From Xylanibacter caecicola (GTDB taxonomy: Bacteria > Bacteroidota > Bacteroidia > Bacteroidales > Bacteroidaceae), in the NCBI RefSeq assembly GCF_013166515.1, contig NZ_JABKKJ010000001.1, positions 124,001 to 188,000 on the forward strand: a stretch of DNA of 64,000 nucleotides, read 5' to 3'. The notes beneath the pieces are model-generated. The model was given only the letters and a program-made list of their open reading frames with translations, was not told the origin of the DNA and did no database searches. Shown here piece after piece: positions 25,052 through 34,539 of the stretch (within the stretch, counting starts at the first letter, position 1; each line of letters opens with the position of its first letter). The position numbers were made by a program, and so were the translations under genes.

Positions 25052-28033
25052 ATTGATGCAGAGAAAGCCAAGCTCGACGGAGTTGCCGACGTGAGTCGTG
25101 CTCTCGAAGGTCGTGTGTCGGGTGTAAGCGTGCAGAACGTGTCGGGAACATTCGGTACGGCGCCGAAGATACGTGTGCGCGGTGCCACATCTATATACGG
25201 TAACTCAAAACCATTGTGGGTTATTGACGGCGTTATACAGGAAGACGCTGTCGATGTCAGTGCCGACGACTTGTCGTCAGGTGACGCCGTGACGCTTATT
25301 TCAAATGCAATTTCCGGCTTGAGCGCCGACGATATAGAGAGTTTCCAAGTCCTCAAGGACGGTTCGGCGACGTCTATCTACGGTGCGCGAGCCATGGCTG
25401 GCGTGGTTGTAATCACCACCAAGCGAGGCAAGGCGGGACGCAGTTCGGTAAACTATACCGGTGAGTTCACCTATCGTCTGAAGCCTTCGTACAACGACTA
25501 TAACGTCAGCAACTCGCAGGAGCAGATGGGTATATACAAGGAAATGGCTGCAAAGGGATGGCTTGAGTTCTCTGCTCTTGCCAACGGAAGCTCATCGGGT
25601 CTGTACGGAAAGATGTACTCTCTCATGGCTCAGTATGACAAGACGAACGGTCAGTTCGGACTGCCCAACACCACGGCAGCGATGAACGCATACCTTCAGG
25701 AGGCGGAGTTCCGCAACACAGACTGGTTCGACCTGCTTTTCAACGACAACATCGTGCAGAACCACTCGGTAAGCATCTCTACCGGTTCGGACAAGGCAAG
25801 CCTCTATGCCTCTATCTCGGCAATGAACGACCCGGGGTGGTCTGAGCAGAGCAAGGTGGAGCGTTATACGGCAAACATGAACGCATCGTATAACCTCTCA
25901 AAGCACGTTACGGCGATGATTCTTACCAACGGTTCTTACCGCAAGCAGAGAGCGCCGGGAACTTTGAGCCAGTCTACCAACACGGTTGACGGTTCGGTGA
26001 GCCGCTCTTTCGACATCAACCCCTACAGCTATGCGATGAACACGTCGCGTACGCTCGACCCTGATGAGACATACACGCGCAATTATGCCCCGTTCAACAT
26101 CTTCCGCGAGCTTGAGAACAACTATATCGGCTTGTCGGTGATGGACATGAAGTTCCAGGGCGAGCTGGCATGGAAGCCGTTCATGGGTCTTGAGGTGCGC
26201 CTGCTCGGTGCATACCGTACGCAGAAGAGCACGAACGAGCACTTTATAAAGAACTCGTCGAACATGGCTGAGGCTTACCGCGCCGGTGTTGACAACCCCA
26301 ACGTGATGAACAGCAACCCGTATCTGTACAAGGATCCGGACAAACCAAACTCCCTGCCGATGAGTGTGATGCCGACTGGTGGTATATATACAAGAAACGA
26401 CTATACCGTTTCGCAGCTCGACTTCCGTGGCACCGTACAATATAATAAGGTGTGGAACGATACGCATATCTTCAACGCCTTCGGCGGTATGGAGGTCAAC
26501 AAGACCGACAAGGAGGTTGTTTTCGCATCGGTTTATGGTCGTGACTATGACAACAACGATGTCATAAACATTGTTCCCGAGTTCTATAAGATGGCGAAGG
26601 AGCAGGGTACCGAGCTTAACAGCTTCAGCAAGTCGTTCTACCGCAACATTGCTTATTTTGCCAACCTGTCGTACTCTTACAAGGGACGTTACTCCGTTAA
26701 CGCCACCGGACGCTATGAGGGAACGAACAAACTGGGCAAGAGCCGCAACGCGCGCTGGCTGCCGACATGGAACGTGTCGGGACTGTGGAACGCCCACGAA
26801 GAGGAGTTCTTCAAGAAGTGGATGGAGAAGACAAACAGCGTTGTATCGCACCTTGCAGCACGTATATCATACTCGCTGACAGCCGATCGCGGTCCGTCGT
26901 GGGTTACAAATGCGCGCCCCGTGTTCTACAGCCAGAACGTATGGCGCCCGCAGGGAAGCCAGGTGGAGCAGATGATATATCTGTCGGACATTGCCAACAC
27001 CGAGCTTACATACGAGAAGAAGCACGAGCTGAACCTCGGCTTTGACGCAGGTTTCCTGAAGAACCGCATCAATCTCAACTTCGACATATACTGGCGCAAC
27101 AACTACGACCTTATCGGTATTACCCAGACACAGGGTGGCGGAGGTGCGCTGACGAAATATGCCAACGTGGCAACGATGAAGTCTAACGGTGTGGAGCTTA
27201 CGCTCTCTACGCGCAACATACAGACGAAGGACTTCAACTGGACATCCGACCTTACGTTTGCATACGCCAAGAACGAGATTACCGACCTCAATTCCCACTC
27301 AAACGTGATAAGCCTTGTGTCGGGAACAAGTGCCAGCTCGGCAGGTCACTTCCGTCAGGGATATCCGGTGTCGGCGTTGTTCTCAATACCTTTCGTAGGT
27401 CTCAACGATGAGGGTCTGCCGCTTATCATTAATGAGGACGGCGAGGTTACGACATCTGACATCAACTTCCAGGAGTACGAAAAGATTGACTTCCTGAAGT
27501 ATGAAGGTCCTACGGAGCCTACAATCACCGGCGGTCTGAACAACATGTTTACGTACAAGAACTGGCGTCTGAACGTGTTCATCACTTACGCCTTCGGCAA
27601 CAAGGTGCGTCTCGACCCCGTTTTCGCATCGGCTTATTCGGACATGTCGGCTATGCCGAAGGAGTTCAAGAACCGCTTCGTGATATCAGGACACGAGAAC
27701 TATACGAACATCCCGGCTATTGCCAGCGTGCGCCAGTATAAGAACGACCCGTATCTTTCTTACGCATACAACGCGTACAACTATTCTACAGCGCGTGTTG
27801 CCGACGGCGGCTTCATCCGTCTGAAGGACGTGTCGCTTACATACGACATATCTCATACATTCCTGCAGAAGCTCGGACTCACCACGGCATCGCTCAAGCT
27901 CGACGCCACAAACCTGTTCCTGCTTTATGCTGACGACAAGCTGAACGGACAGGATCCGGAGTTTGTCAACGCCGGAGGTGTTGCCACGCCGCTGCCCAAG
28001 CAGTTTACGTTTACATTGCGTCTGGGACTTTAA
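24686..28033 (+). CDS. SusC/RagA-family TonB-dependent outer membrane transporter (right copy)
   Basis: An 1115-residue transporter with the same signal peptide, carboxypeptidase-D-like domain and TonB box as the left copy, then a plug (RVRGATSIYGNSKPLWVIDG) and a barrel ending FTFTLRLGL. After residue 122 the two proteins are homologous but clearly diverged, especially in the barrel, so they probably transport different ligands. This copy has a consensus promoter immediately upstream and leads an operon with SusD, a metallohydrolase lipoprotein, DUF4302 and a tail protein, with gaps of only 11-28 bases. Confidence 0.95.
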   Translation: MKKRLTMIASMLVLFVGLAMAQTEISGVIVSQDDGEPVIGASVMLKGTKTGVVSDVDGHFRLNAPKAGSYITVSYVGMETVTLKGAANMRITLKNDSHVIDEVVVTGMQKMDKRLFTGATTKIDAEKAKLDGVADVSRALEGRVSGVSVQNVSGTFGTAPKIRVRGATSIYGNSKPLWVIDGVIQEDAVDVSADDLSSGDAVTLISNAISGLSADDIESFQVLKDGSATSIYGARAMAGVVVITTKRGKAGRSSVNYTGEFTYRLKPSYNDYNVSNSQEQMGIYKEMAAKGWLEFSALANGSSSGLYGKMYSLMAQYDKTNGQFGLPNTTAAMNAYLQEAEFRNTDWFDLLFNDNIVQNHSVSISTGSDKASLYASISAMNDPGWSEQSKVERYTANMNASYNLSKHVTAMILTNGSYRKQRAPGTLSQSTNTVDGSVSRSFDINPYSYAMNTSRTLDPDETYTRNYAPFNIFRELENNYIGLSVMDMKFQGELAWKPFMGLEVRLLGAYRTQKSTNEHFIKNSSNMAEAYRAGVDNPNVMNSNPYLYKDPDKPNSLPMSVMPTGGIYTRNDYTVSQLDFRGTVQYNKVWNDTHIFNAFGGMEVNKTDKEVVFASVYGRDYDNNDVINIVPEFYKMAKEQGTELNSFSKSFYRNIAYFANLSYSYKGRYSVNATGRYEGTNKLGKSRNARWLPTWNVSGLWNAHEEEFFKKWMEKTNSVVSHLAARISYSLTADRGPSWVTNARPVFYSQNVWRPQGSQVEQMIYLSDIANTELTYEKKHELNLGFDAGFLKNRINLNFDIYWRNNYDLIGITQTQGGGGALTKYANVATMKSNGVELTLSTRNIQTKDFNWTSDLTFAYAKNEITDLNSHSNVISLVSGTSASSAGHFRQGYPVSALFSIPFVGLNDEGLPLIINEDGEVTTSDINFQEYEKIDFLKYEGPTEPTITGGLNNMFTYKNWRLNVFITYAFGNKVRLDPVFASAYSDMSAMPKEFKNRFVISGHENYTNIPAIASVRQYKNDPYLSYAYNAYNYSTARVADGGFIRLKDVSLTYDISHTFLQKLGLTTASLKLDATNLFLLYADDKLNGQDPEFVNAGGVATPLPKQFTFTLRLGL

Positions 28034-28061
28034 CATAACTAACCATATTATAAAAGAAGAT

Positions 28062-29813
28062 ATGAAATCATATAAATATATAGCTTTGTCGCTGTTCTTG
28101 GCTGCATTTGCCCTTTCGTCATGTTCTGACTTCCTTGACACGGAGCCTGACCAGCGTGTCGACATAGACACCGAAGACAAGGTAACCAAGTTGCTTGTGA
28201 GTGCATATCCTACGGCAAACTATGCACTTCTTACAGAGTTTTCTTCTGATAACATTATAGACAACAATGCCCCTCATCAGGAAGCCGGTCCTGATAAAAA
28301 GGGCGGCACGTTCTATTATAACCGTCCGAGCTACTCGCGTATAGACGATGAGATATTTGCATTTGAGCCTGCCAAGTCGGGAAACCAGCAAGATTCTCCA
28401 TCGTATGTATGGGGCGGTTTTTACGAATCGATAGCCACTGCAAATCTTACATTGCAGGCTATTGACGAGATTGTGGCAAAGAACGGTGGCGTAATGTCCG
28501 ACAAACTGAAGTCGGCGCGTGCCGAAGCACTTCTCATACGTGCCTACAGTCACTTCATACTTGTAAACGTTTTCTCTCAGGCATACAAAGATGCTGAGGC
28601 GAGCAAGTATGATATCGGCGTGCCGTATGTAACAAAACCGGAGGACAAGGTGCATGTTACATACGACCGCGGTAACGTTGCCGATGTGTATGAAAAGATA
28701 CAGGCAGACCTTGAAGAGGGACTTAAGGACATTAATGACAACAACTATGAGATGCCCAAATACCACTTCAATGTGAATGCCGCACATGCCTTTGCAGCGC
28801 GCTTCTACCTTTACAAGCGCGAATATGACAAGGTTATAGAGCATGCCAATGCCGTGCTTGGCACCGACCCGTCGATATTGCCCGACAAACTTATGAAGCT
28901 CTCTGTTTTCGAGTCGTGCGTAACATCAACAGACTATGTGAACAAGTGGATTGATCCGGAAGATAATAACAATCTTATGCTGATATCTACAATGTCGACA
29001 TTCCAGCGCCATTTGCGCGGTTATCGTTACGCATGGAACGGCAAGGCGCTTGACGAGACTGTCTATCATACGGCAATGGGCTCGGGCTACACATGGTGGC
29101 TATGGTATGTCAATCCGTATTGCTACGCGTCGGGCTTCCTGTTCTATTCAGGCAACTCCGACTACGGATATTTCCCGATGAAAGTGGGCGAGTCGTTTGA
29201 GTATACCGACAAGGTTGCCGGAATTGGCTACGCACACATTATACGCCGCGAGTTTACCGCAACATCACTGTTGCTCGACCGTGCTGAAGCCAAGCTCCTG
29301 TCCAAGACCAACCGTGACATAGACGGCGCAATAGCAGATATCATTGCGTATGACAACAGCCGCCAGTCGTTTGCAGCTGCCGACAAGGCTACGTATACGG
29401 CAAACAACACTCTTAATCCGCTTACCCGCGACATTATAGAGAAGCATTATAAAGATGTGAAGAACCCCAACTGTTTTGCCGACTGGAACTTCACACAGAA
29501 CATGAGCGGCAGCTTTGTTGTTCCTCAGGATGTGGTGATATATATGAATGCAGTCAACGACCTGCGCCGTTTTGAGACAGTGATGGAGGGTACACGCTTC
29601 TTTGATTTGAAGCGCTACGGCATTGAATACTCTCACTTTATAGGTCCGAACAACGAGGAAAACAAACTTGTATGGAATGATCCACGCCGTGCCATAGAGG
29701 TTCCGCAAGAAGCCCTTTCTGCAGGATTGGAATCTTCATATACCAAGTTGGAGAAGCAACCGGACAACTCCGAACTGAAAATGAGTACGGAGAAGAAGGT
29801 CTATAGTAACTAA
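28062..29813 (+). CDS. SusD/RagB-family nutrient-binding outer membrane lipoprotein
   Basis: A 583-residue SusD-like lipoprotein. The signal peptide MKSYKYIALSLFLAAFALSS ends at lipobox LSSC, followed by DFLDTEPDQRVDI. The helical part includes ARAEALLIRAYSHFILVNVF and the C terminus has RRFETVMEGTRFFDLKRYGIEYSHF. The ATG at 28062 is chosen; further in-frame codons upstream overlap the end of susC. It is about 60 residues longer than the left SusD. It should cap the SusC encoded 28 bases upstream. Confidence 0.93.
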   Translation: MKSYKYIALSLFLAAFALSSCSDFLDTEPDQRVDIDTEDKVTKLLVSAYPTANYALLTEFSSDNIIDNNAPHQEAGPDKKGGTFYYNRPSYSRIDDEIFAFEPAKSGNQQDSPSYVWGGFYESIATANLTLQAIDEIVAKNGGVMSDKLKSARAEALLIRAYSHFILVNVFSQAYKDAEASKYDIGVPYVTKPEDKVHVTYDRGNVADVYEKIQADLEEGLKDINDNNYEMPKYHFNVNAAHAFAARFYLYKREYDKVIEHANAVLGTDPSILPDKLMKLSVFESCVTSTDYVNKWIDPEDNNNLMLISTMSTFQRHLRGYRYAWNGKALDETVYHTAMGSGYTWWLWYVNPYCYASGFLFYSGNSDYGYFPMKVGESFEYTDKVAGIGYAHIIRREFTATSLLLDRAEAKLLSKTNRDIDGAIADIIAYDNSRQSFAAADKATYTANNTLNPLTRDIIEKHYKDVKNPNCFADWNFTQNMSGSFVVPQDVVIYMNAVNDLRRFETVMEGTRFFDLKRYGIEYSHFIGPNNEENKLVWNDPRRAIEVPQEALSAGLESSYTKLEKQPDNSELKMSTEKKVYSN

Positions 29814-29832
29814 AAAATAAACAAGAAGATAT

Positions 29833-31086
29833 ATGAGATCTATAGTAAAAATATTAGCAGGGGTGCTTATCACCGTGAATGCAGTTGCATTCACGGCATG
29901 CACCGATGATGATTTTACGGCATCTATATTCGATACTACCGAGTATTCGCTTGACAAGGCTTCGTATACATTCCCGCTGGATACGTTCCTGAAGAAGAAC
30001 TTCCTCGAGCCGTACAACCTCAAGTACATATACAAGATGGAAGACATCGGTTCCGACCTTGACAAGAACCTTGTGCCCATCAACTATGAGAATGCCACCG
30101 TCTTGGCTGTTCTTTCAAAGTATCTGTGGTTCGATGTATATAAGAAGATTACCGGAGAAGAATTTCTCAAGCAGTATAGTCCGCGCATAATACATCTTGT
30201 TGGCTCTCACAGCTTCAACCCGACATCGGGCACTGAGACACTTGGTGTTGCCGAGGGTGGCGTGAAGGTTACGCTGATACGCGGCAACTTCCTTGACGTA
30301 AACAACATAGAGTACATGAACGAGTACTTCTTCGGCACCATGCACCATGAGTTCTCGCACATCCTCCAGCAGAATGTGATAACACCGACAGCTTTCGATG
30401 CCATATCCAAGTCGCTTTACAACCCTATCGACTGGAACAATACTGCCGACTCGCTTGCAGTGACAAAGGGCTTCATTTCTCCCTATGCTTCGTCTCAGTC
30501 GCGCGAGGACTGGGTGGAAATCATTGCAAAGTATGTGACGATGGACATGAAAAGCTGGGATGCCACGCTTGAGTCTGCGCATTACGACTGGGAAGAACTG
30601 GACTATAACGCAAAGGCTTTTGACGCGGCAATAGCGCGCGGGGCTGACCGTGATACACTGGGCTACTACATCATACGTACCGTTGGAGGAAGCCCTGAAG
30701 TTGGTTCAAGGGAGAATGGAGAGATTGCCACATGGAAGATACAGCGCAAGCTGATACAGCGCAATGCAGACGGTTCTGCCGTGCTCGATGAAAACCAGAA
30801 GCCGATATTCCGCTTTGAGGATGGCGTGGACGGACGTGCCATCATATTGCAGAAGCTGGAAATGGCGCGTAAGTGGCTTAAAGAGAACTTCAATGTAGAC
30901 CTTGAAGAACTGCGTATGGAGGTGCAGCGCCGCCAGTTCCTTACTGATGCGGACGGAAATTTTGTGTTCGATGCAAAGGGGAACTACGTGAACCGTTTTA
31001 CCTCACCTTCAGAAAGCGATCCTACGCGCATGTTCATTGACGAGCTGCTCGATGAGGTCAACCAGTATAAAGCATTACAGCAATAA
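29833..31086 (+). CDS. Substrate import-associated zinc metallohydrolase lipoprotein
   Basis: A 417-residue homologue of the left-hand lipoprotein at 14094. The signal peptide ends at lipobox FTAC; the metal motif HEFSH (residues 172-176) lies in FGTMHHEFSHILQQN, and REDWVEIIAKYVTM downstream likely holds the third ligand. It is about 97 residues longer than the left copy because of a C-terminal extension after the catalytic part (FRFEDGVDGRAIILQKLEMA). Probably a surface hydrolase that acts before uptake through SusCD; the substrate is unknown. Confidence 0.88.
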   Translation: MRSIVKILAGVLITVNAVAFTACTDDDFTASIFDTTEYSLDKASYTFPLDTFLKKNFLEPYNLKYIYKMEDIGSDLDKNLVPINYENATVLAVLSKYLWFDVYKKITGEEFLKQYSPRIIHLVGSHSFNPTSGTETLGVAEGGVKVTLIRGNFLDVNNIEYMNEYFFGTMHHEFSHILQQNVITPTAFDAISKSLYNPIDWNNTADSLAVTKGFISPYASSQSREDWVEIIAKYVTMDMKSWDATLESAHYDWEELDYNAKAFDAAIARGADRDTLGYYIIRTVGGSPEVGSRENGEIATWKIQRKLIQRNADGSAVLDENQKPIFRFEDGVDGRAIILQKLEMARKWLKENFNVDLEELRMEVQRRQFLTDADGNFVFDAKGNYVNRFTSPSESDPTRMFIDELLDEVNQYKALQQ

Positions 31087-31108
31087 CATCTAAAAGACTA
31101 TATCAAGA

Positions 31109-32467
31109 ATGAAAAAGATATTTTATTTCTCACTGCTTGTCGCTTCCGCGCTGACATTTTCCTCATGTACACACGAGGAAGACGATATTTTTGACAAGTC
31201 GGCTGCCGAAATCCTCAATGAGGTGAGTGAGCTTTATTCAGAACGTCTGGCTTCTTCGGAGGGCGGATGGGCTATAGAATACTATCCCACAATCATTGAA
31301 GACTTCGATCCAACTGTAGACAACCAATATCAGGTGCAGGGCTATCTGCTGCTTGCCGACTTCAATAAAGACGGATCGGTGAATATGGGAATGAAGAACA
31401 TCGTGTCAGGAAACAGGTTCATAAGTGACCGTTCGGCATGGGATGTGATAACCGACCTCGGTCCGGTGCTCTCGTTCAGTACTTACAACAACTGCATACA
31501 CCCGTTTGCCCAGCCTGAAGAGAGCGGCGTGCTCGATACGGACAAGGGTAAGGGGCTTGAGGGTGACTATGAGTTCATGATGCTCGATGTGCCCGAAAAT
31601 CCTGAATATATAATGTTGAAAGGCAAGAAGCGCGGAACATACGTGCGTATGTCGCGCCTCGATGCCGACACCGATTTTGCTTCATATTACAGCAATCTTG
31701 ATGCCCTCAACGGCAAGTATTTCAACCCGTCGGCACCAAACAACCTTGTAATGACACTCGGCGAGACGGCTATGAACGTAAAGGATGCCGGCACGGGTCT
31801 TATCACCACATGGCCTGTAGGCGGCGACGAAGTTGCCGATGCCGTAATCCGTCCGTTCCTGACGTTTGTCCACAACGGCGAGTTCCGCCTGCGTTTCCGT
31901 GACGCAATAGAGCTTGAAGACGGCTCAACAGCACAGGAGTTTGCATATAATGAGGAAGATGATGTGTTCCACGGCTTGGAAAATAATGACTTCACAATTG
32001 CCGGACCGGATGCCAATGCCTTTGTTTATTCATATATCACAGATAAGCACAAGATACAGTGGGACAGGCAGAGCGAAAGTGCGGGACAGATGAAAGACGT
32101 TTATGAAAATGTATATCAAGGTTTCAGAAAGCTTAACTATACTCTTTCAAATGTACAGATTTTGAATGATGTAAACAACGGACTGGTGTGCAGGGTTAGT
32201 TATCGTACAAACCGTGGTACATCTGCCACGCTTAATTATAAGTTCTCTATGGAACTGTCAGACGGAGCTGTAACCTTTAAATATATAGAGCCTGTAGGAA
32301 CATCAGGCAATGTGCTGAATACAATACCGAGTCTGTTGGACATGTTGAATGCGCTTTCCAGCAGTTTCACTGCATCGAAATCAGAGACAGGCTTTGATTT
32401 GACAAAAACAAAACTTACTTCTTCGGCAAATCCAAATGATTGGTTTGTTGTTACATTAATTAATTGA
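31109..32467 (+). CDS. DUF4302 lipoprotein
   Basis: A 452-residue lipoprotein, the same length as its left-hand counterpart at 12743. The signal peptide ends at lipobox FSSC; the body starts GGWAIEYYPTIIEDFDP and continues with the DUF4302-type beta-rich repeats (GLEGDYEFMMLDVPENPEYIMLKGKK). Probably a surface accessory of the neighbouring SusCD pair. It is followed 11 bases later by the tail-protein gene. Confidence 0.85.
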   Translation: MKKIFYFSLLVASALTFSSCTHEEDDIFDKSAAEILNEVSELYSERLASSEGGWAIEYYPTIIEDFDPTVDNQYQVQGYLLLADFNKDGSVNMGMKNIVSGNRFISDRSAWDVITDLGPVLSFSTYNNCIHPFAQPEESGVLDTDKGKGLEGDYEFMMLDVPENPEYIMLKGKKRGTYVRMSRLDADTDFASYYSNLDALNGKYFNPSAPNNLVMTLGETAMNVKDAGTGLITTWPVGGDEVADAVIRPFLTFVHNGEFRLRFRDAIELEDGSTAQEFAYNEEDDVFHGLENNDFTIAGPDANAFVYSYITDKHKIQWDRQSESAGQMKDVYENVYQGFRKLNYTLSNVQILNDVNNGLVCRVSYRTNRGTSATLNYKFSMELSDGAVTFKYIEPVGTSGNVLNTIPSLLDMLNALSSSFTASKSETGFDLTKTKLTSSANPNDWFVVTLIN

Positions 32468-32478
32468 AATTTATAGTT

Positions 32479-34155
32479 ATGAAAAAGAATTTACTATTGA
32501 CTGGTGCCTTATTTGCAATAGGTATGGCAGCGTTCGCACAGGAAGCAACTGTAAGCGAGCCACTGGTAAAGATGAACAAGGCTGCAATGACAAGTTCGAA
32601 GGCTTATACGGAAGTTACAGACTTGAAGCCTTTCACACTGGGGAAATCAAATGTAATATCACGTGCTGTGGCAGACGGAACGTACTACACACGTCCTGCA
32701 GGTACATTCTTTAGGGCATGGAACGAAGAGGGACGTGGTTCATATACAATATATTTGTATATGCCAGCATTCAAAGAATGTACATTTATGAATAAATCTG
32801 CCAATCCAACAGAATCTAAATGGTATCTTATAAATACTAATGGGAAATATGACTATACAGAATATGCGGATGCTTCTGGTAATTGGGGGTTTGAAGTAGA
32901 TGGTCAGCATGTATGGCCTGTTCCGACTTTGGAGAACGGTGAGACGCAATTTGTCTTAGGAGAAAATAATATGTATAACGATAAAGGTGCAGGTTATACA
33001 CGTATGCAAGGTACAGGTACAGTTTCTCCTATGTCATATTTTAATGATCATGATTTCGACGAAAATCAATTGGGCTGGGGAGTATTGAGTACACATTATT
33101 TGTTTGGAAGCGGAACTTTTACACAGGGTGATGTTACCTATACAAGCGTTGGAGCTGCTCAGAATTATGAAAAGCCAGCTTCACCTCTCTATGTTGAGAA
33201 TGCATTTATAGAAGTTTTCTCTTTTGAAGAAACAACTCCAATACCTGCAGGAACGACAATAACCATGGCTATAGTTGGCACGGAAACAGAAAAAACAATA
33301 GCAACACTTACTGCAAAGGCAGAAGATATGGTTGGATATGGATCCTATACAAATACAACCTATGGTCAAATATATTCAGGTAGTCTTGTTTTCTCTAATA
33401 AAGTTAAGGATCCTATTCTGGGTGTAGATATAGCAGAACCTTTTGTTATAGACGAACCTTTCACTGTGATGATAACAGGTATGGAACAGGCCGGTGTAAA
33501 CTTTGGATTAGGAGGAGTTGTCAATAAAGAAGAGAGTGGTATGCTTGAACAAGCAGGTGTACTCCTTCTCAACCCGACAACAGGCAAAATAGCATCTTTG
33601 AAATATACTAGCCCATTGGCTATAAATGTTGTTTTCAATGGTCTGTTTGACGGAATCCATATTTGGACAGACCTTACAGCCAGTGGTACAAACTATTCTA
33701 ATGGCAATGTACTGAAAATTTCTGACGATGGAACAACATGTGCTCAGACCAACGGTACAAATCTTTCTGGTGTTATAATCGAAACTGCGACACCGTGGAA
33801 AGATGCAGACGGTAATGAATATTACTATTTTGAAAATCTTCCCGAATGGATTACTGCAGTGAATGTTGATGATTCTTATTATGCTGAAAATGGTTATTAC
33901 GTTGTCAGCTTCACAGCTGAGCCTCTCAACGGCAAGGACGGAGAAGCTGCGGTGCTTTATCTCAAAGGACGTGGAATAACAGCAGAAACGCCTATCTACG
34001 TTACACAGGGCAACGGAACAACAGATATATCTGATGCTATCGTTACAAAGGATGAAGTTAAGGACAACAAGGTTTACAACCTGAACGGTCAGAGAGTTTC
34101 TGAAAATACACAGGGTATTCTTATAAAGAATGGCAAGAAGATTATCAATAAATAA
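32479..34155 (+). CDS. Secreted protein of unknown function with C-terminal sorting tail
   Basis: A 558-residue protein with a signal peptide (MKKNLLLTGALFAIGMAAFA) and a sorting tail (VYNLNGQRVSENTQGILIKN, ending KKIINK). The body is beta-rich and aromatic, with no domain I recognise; it could bind a surface ligand. The ATG at 32479 is chosen over an in-frame TTG at 32464 that overlaps the DUF4302 stop. It holds the same place in the operon as the 404-residue protein on the left. AT content is higher here than in neighbouring genes. Confidence 0.8.
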   Translation: MKKNLLLTGALFAIGMAAFAQEATVSEPLVKMNKAAMTSSKAYTEVTDLKPFTLGKSNVISRAVADGTYYTRPAGTFFRAWNEEGRGSYTIYLYMPAFKECTFMNKSANPTESKWYLINTNGKYDYTEYADASGNWGFEVDGQHVWPVPTLENGETQFVLGENNMYNDKGAGYTRMQGTGTVSPMSYFNDHDFDENQLGWGVLSTHYLFGSGTFTQGDVTYTSVGAAQNYEKPASPLYVENAFIEVFSFEETTPIPAGTTITMAIVGTETEKTIATLTAKAEDMVGYGSYTNTTYGQIYSGSLVFSNKVKDPILGVDIAEPFVIDEPFTVMITGMEQAGVNFGLGGVVNKEESGMLEQAGVLLLNPTTGKIASLKYTSPLAINVVFNGLFDGIHIWTDLTASGTNYSNGNVLKISDDGTTCAQTNGTNLSGVIIETATPWKDADGNEYYYFENLPEWITAVNVDDSYYAENGYYVVSFTAEPLNGKDGEAAVLYLKGRGITAETPIYVTQGNGTTDISDAIVTKDEVKDNKVYNLNGQRVSENTQGILIKNGKKIINK

Positions 34156-34178
34156 TTGATATTACGGAATAAACATTG

Positions 34179-34220
34179 ATGAGGATGTGCCGGATATATA
34201 ACGGCACACCCTCATTTTTA
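34179..34220 (+). terminator. Rho-independent terminator after the right uptake operon
   Basis: ATGAGGATGTGCCG (34179-34192) pairs with CGGCACACCCTCAT (34202-34215), 13 of 14 bases, followed by a T-rich run. It likely ends the transcript that begins at susC. Confidence 0.85.
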
Positions 34221-34249
34221 TCTTATGCTGATAAATCGTATACTATAAA

Positions 34250-34511
34250 ATAACGTGATTTCGACAAATTGTATCAACTCTGTAGGTTATTAATAAACAT
34301 CCTCTTACGTTCGGGTGGATTTGCAATCCGCCCGCATGTGCAGGTTGAACGCGATAAAAAATATAGCGCATTGAAGGCATTTGAAATGCCTGCGGACTGC
34401 AAATTCATTAATAATTGAATATTGAATGCGGGCGGATTGCAAATCCACCCGAACGTGAGGCAGGGGTGGTTGGTAGTATAACAAGAAAGATAAATCCATC
34501 GAACTTACTAT
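34250..34511. mobile_element. Nested MITE-like element with a different core, copy E2
   Basis: The right end (about 34462-34508) matches the left end of copy E1 at roughly 39 of 47 positions when reverse-complemented; the left end is ATAACGTGATTTCGA. The core differs completely: a perfect 28-base inverted pair at 34308-34335 and 34428-34455 (CGTTCGGGTGGATTTGCAAT...). It fills the gap before the second M6 gene. Confidence 0.65.
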
Positions 34512-34539
34512 AAAATATTAATTAAAAACACAACAACAA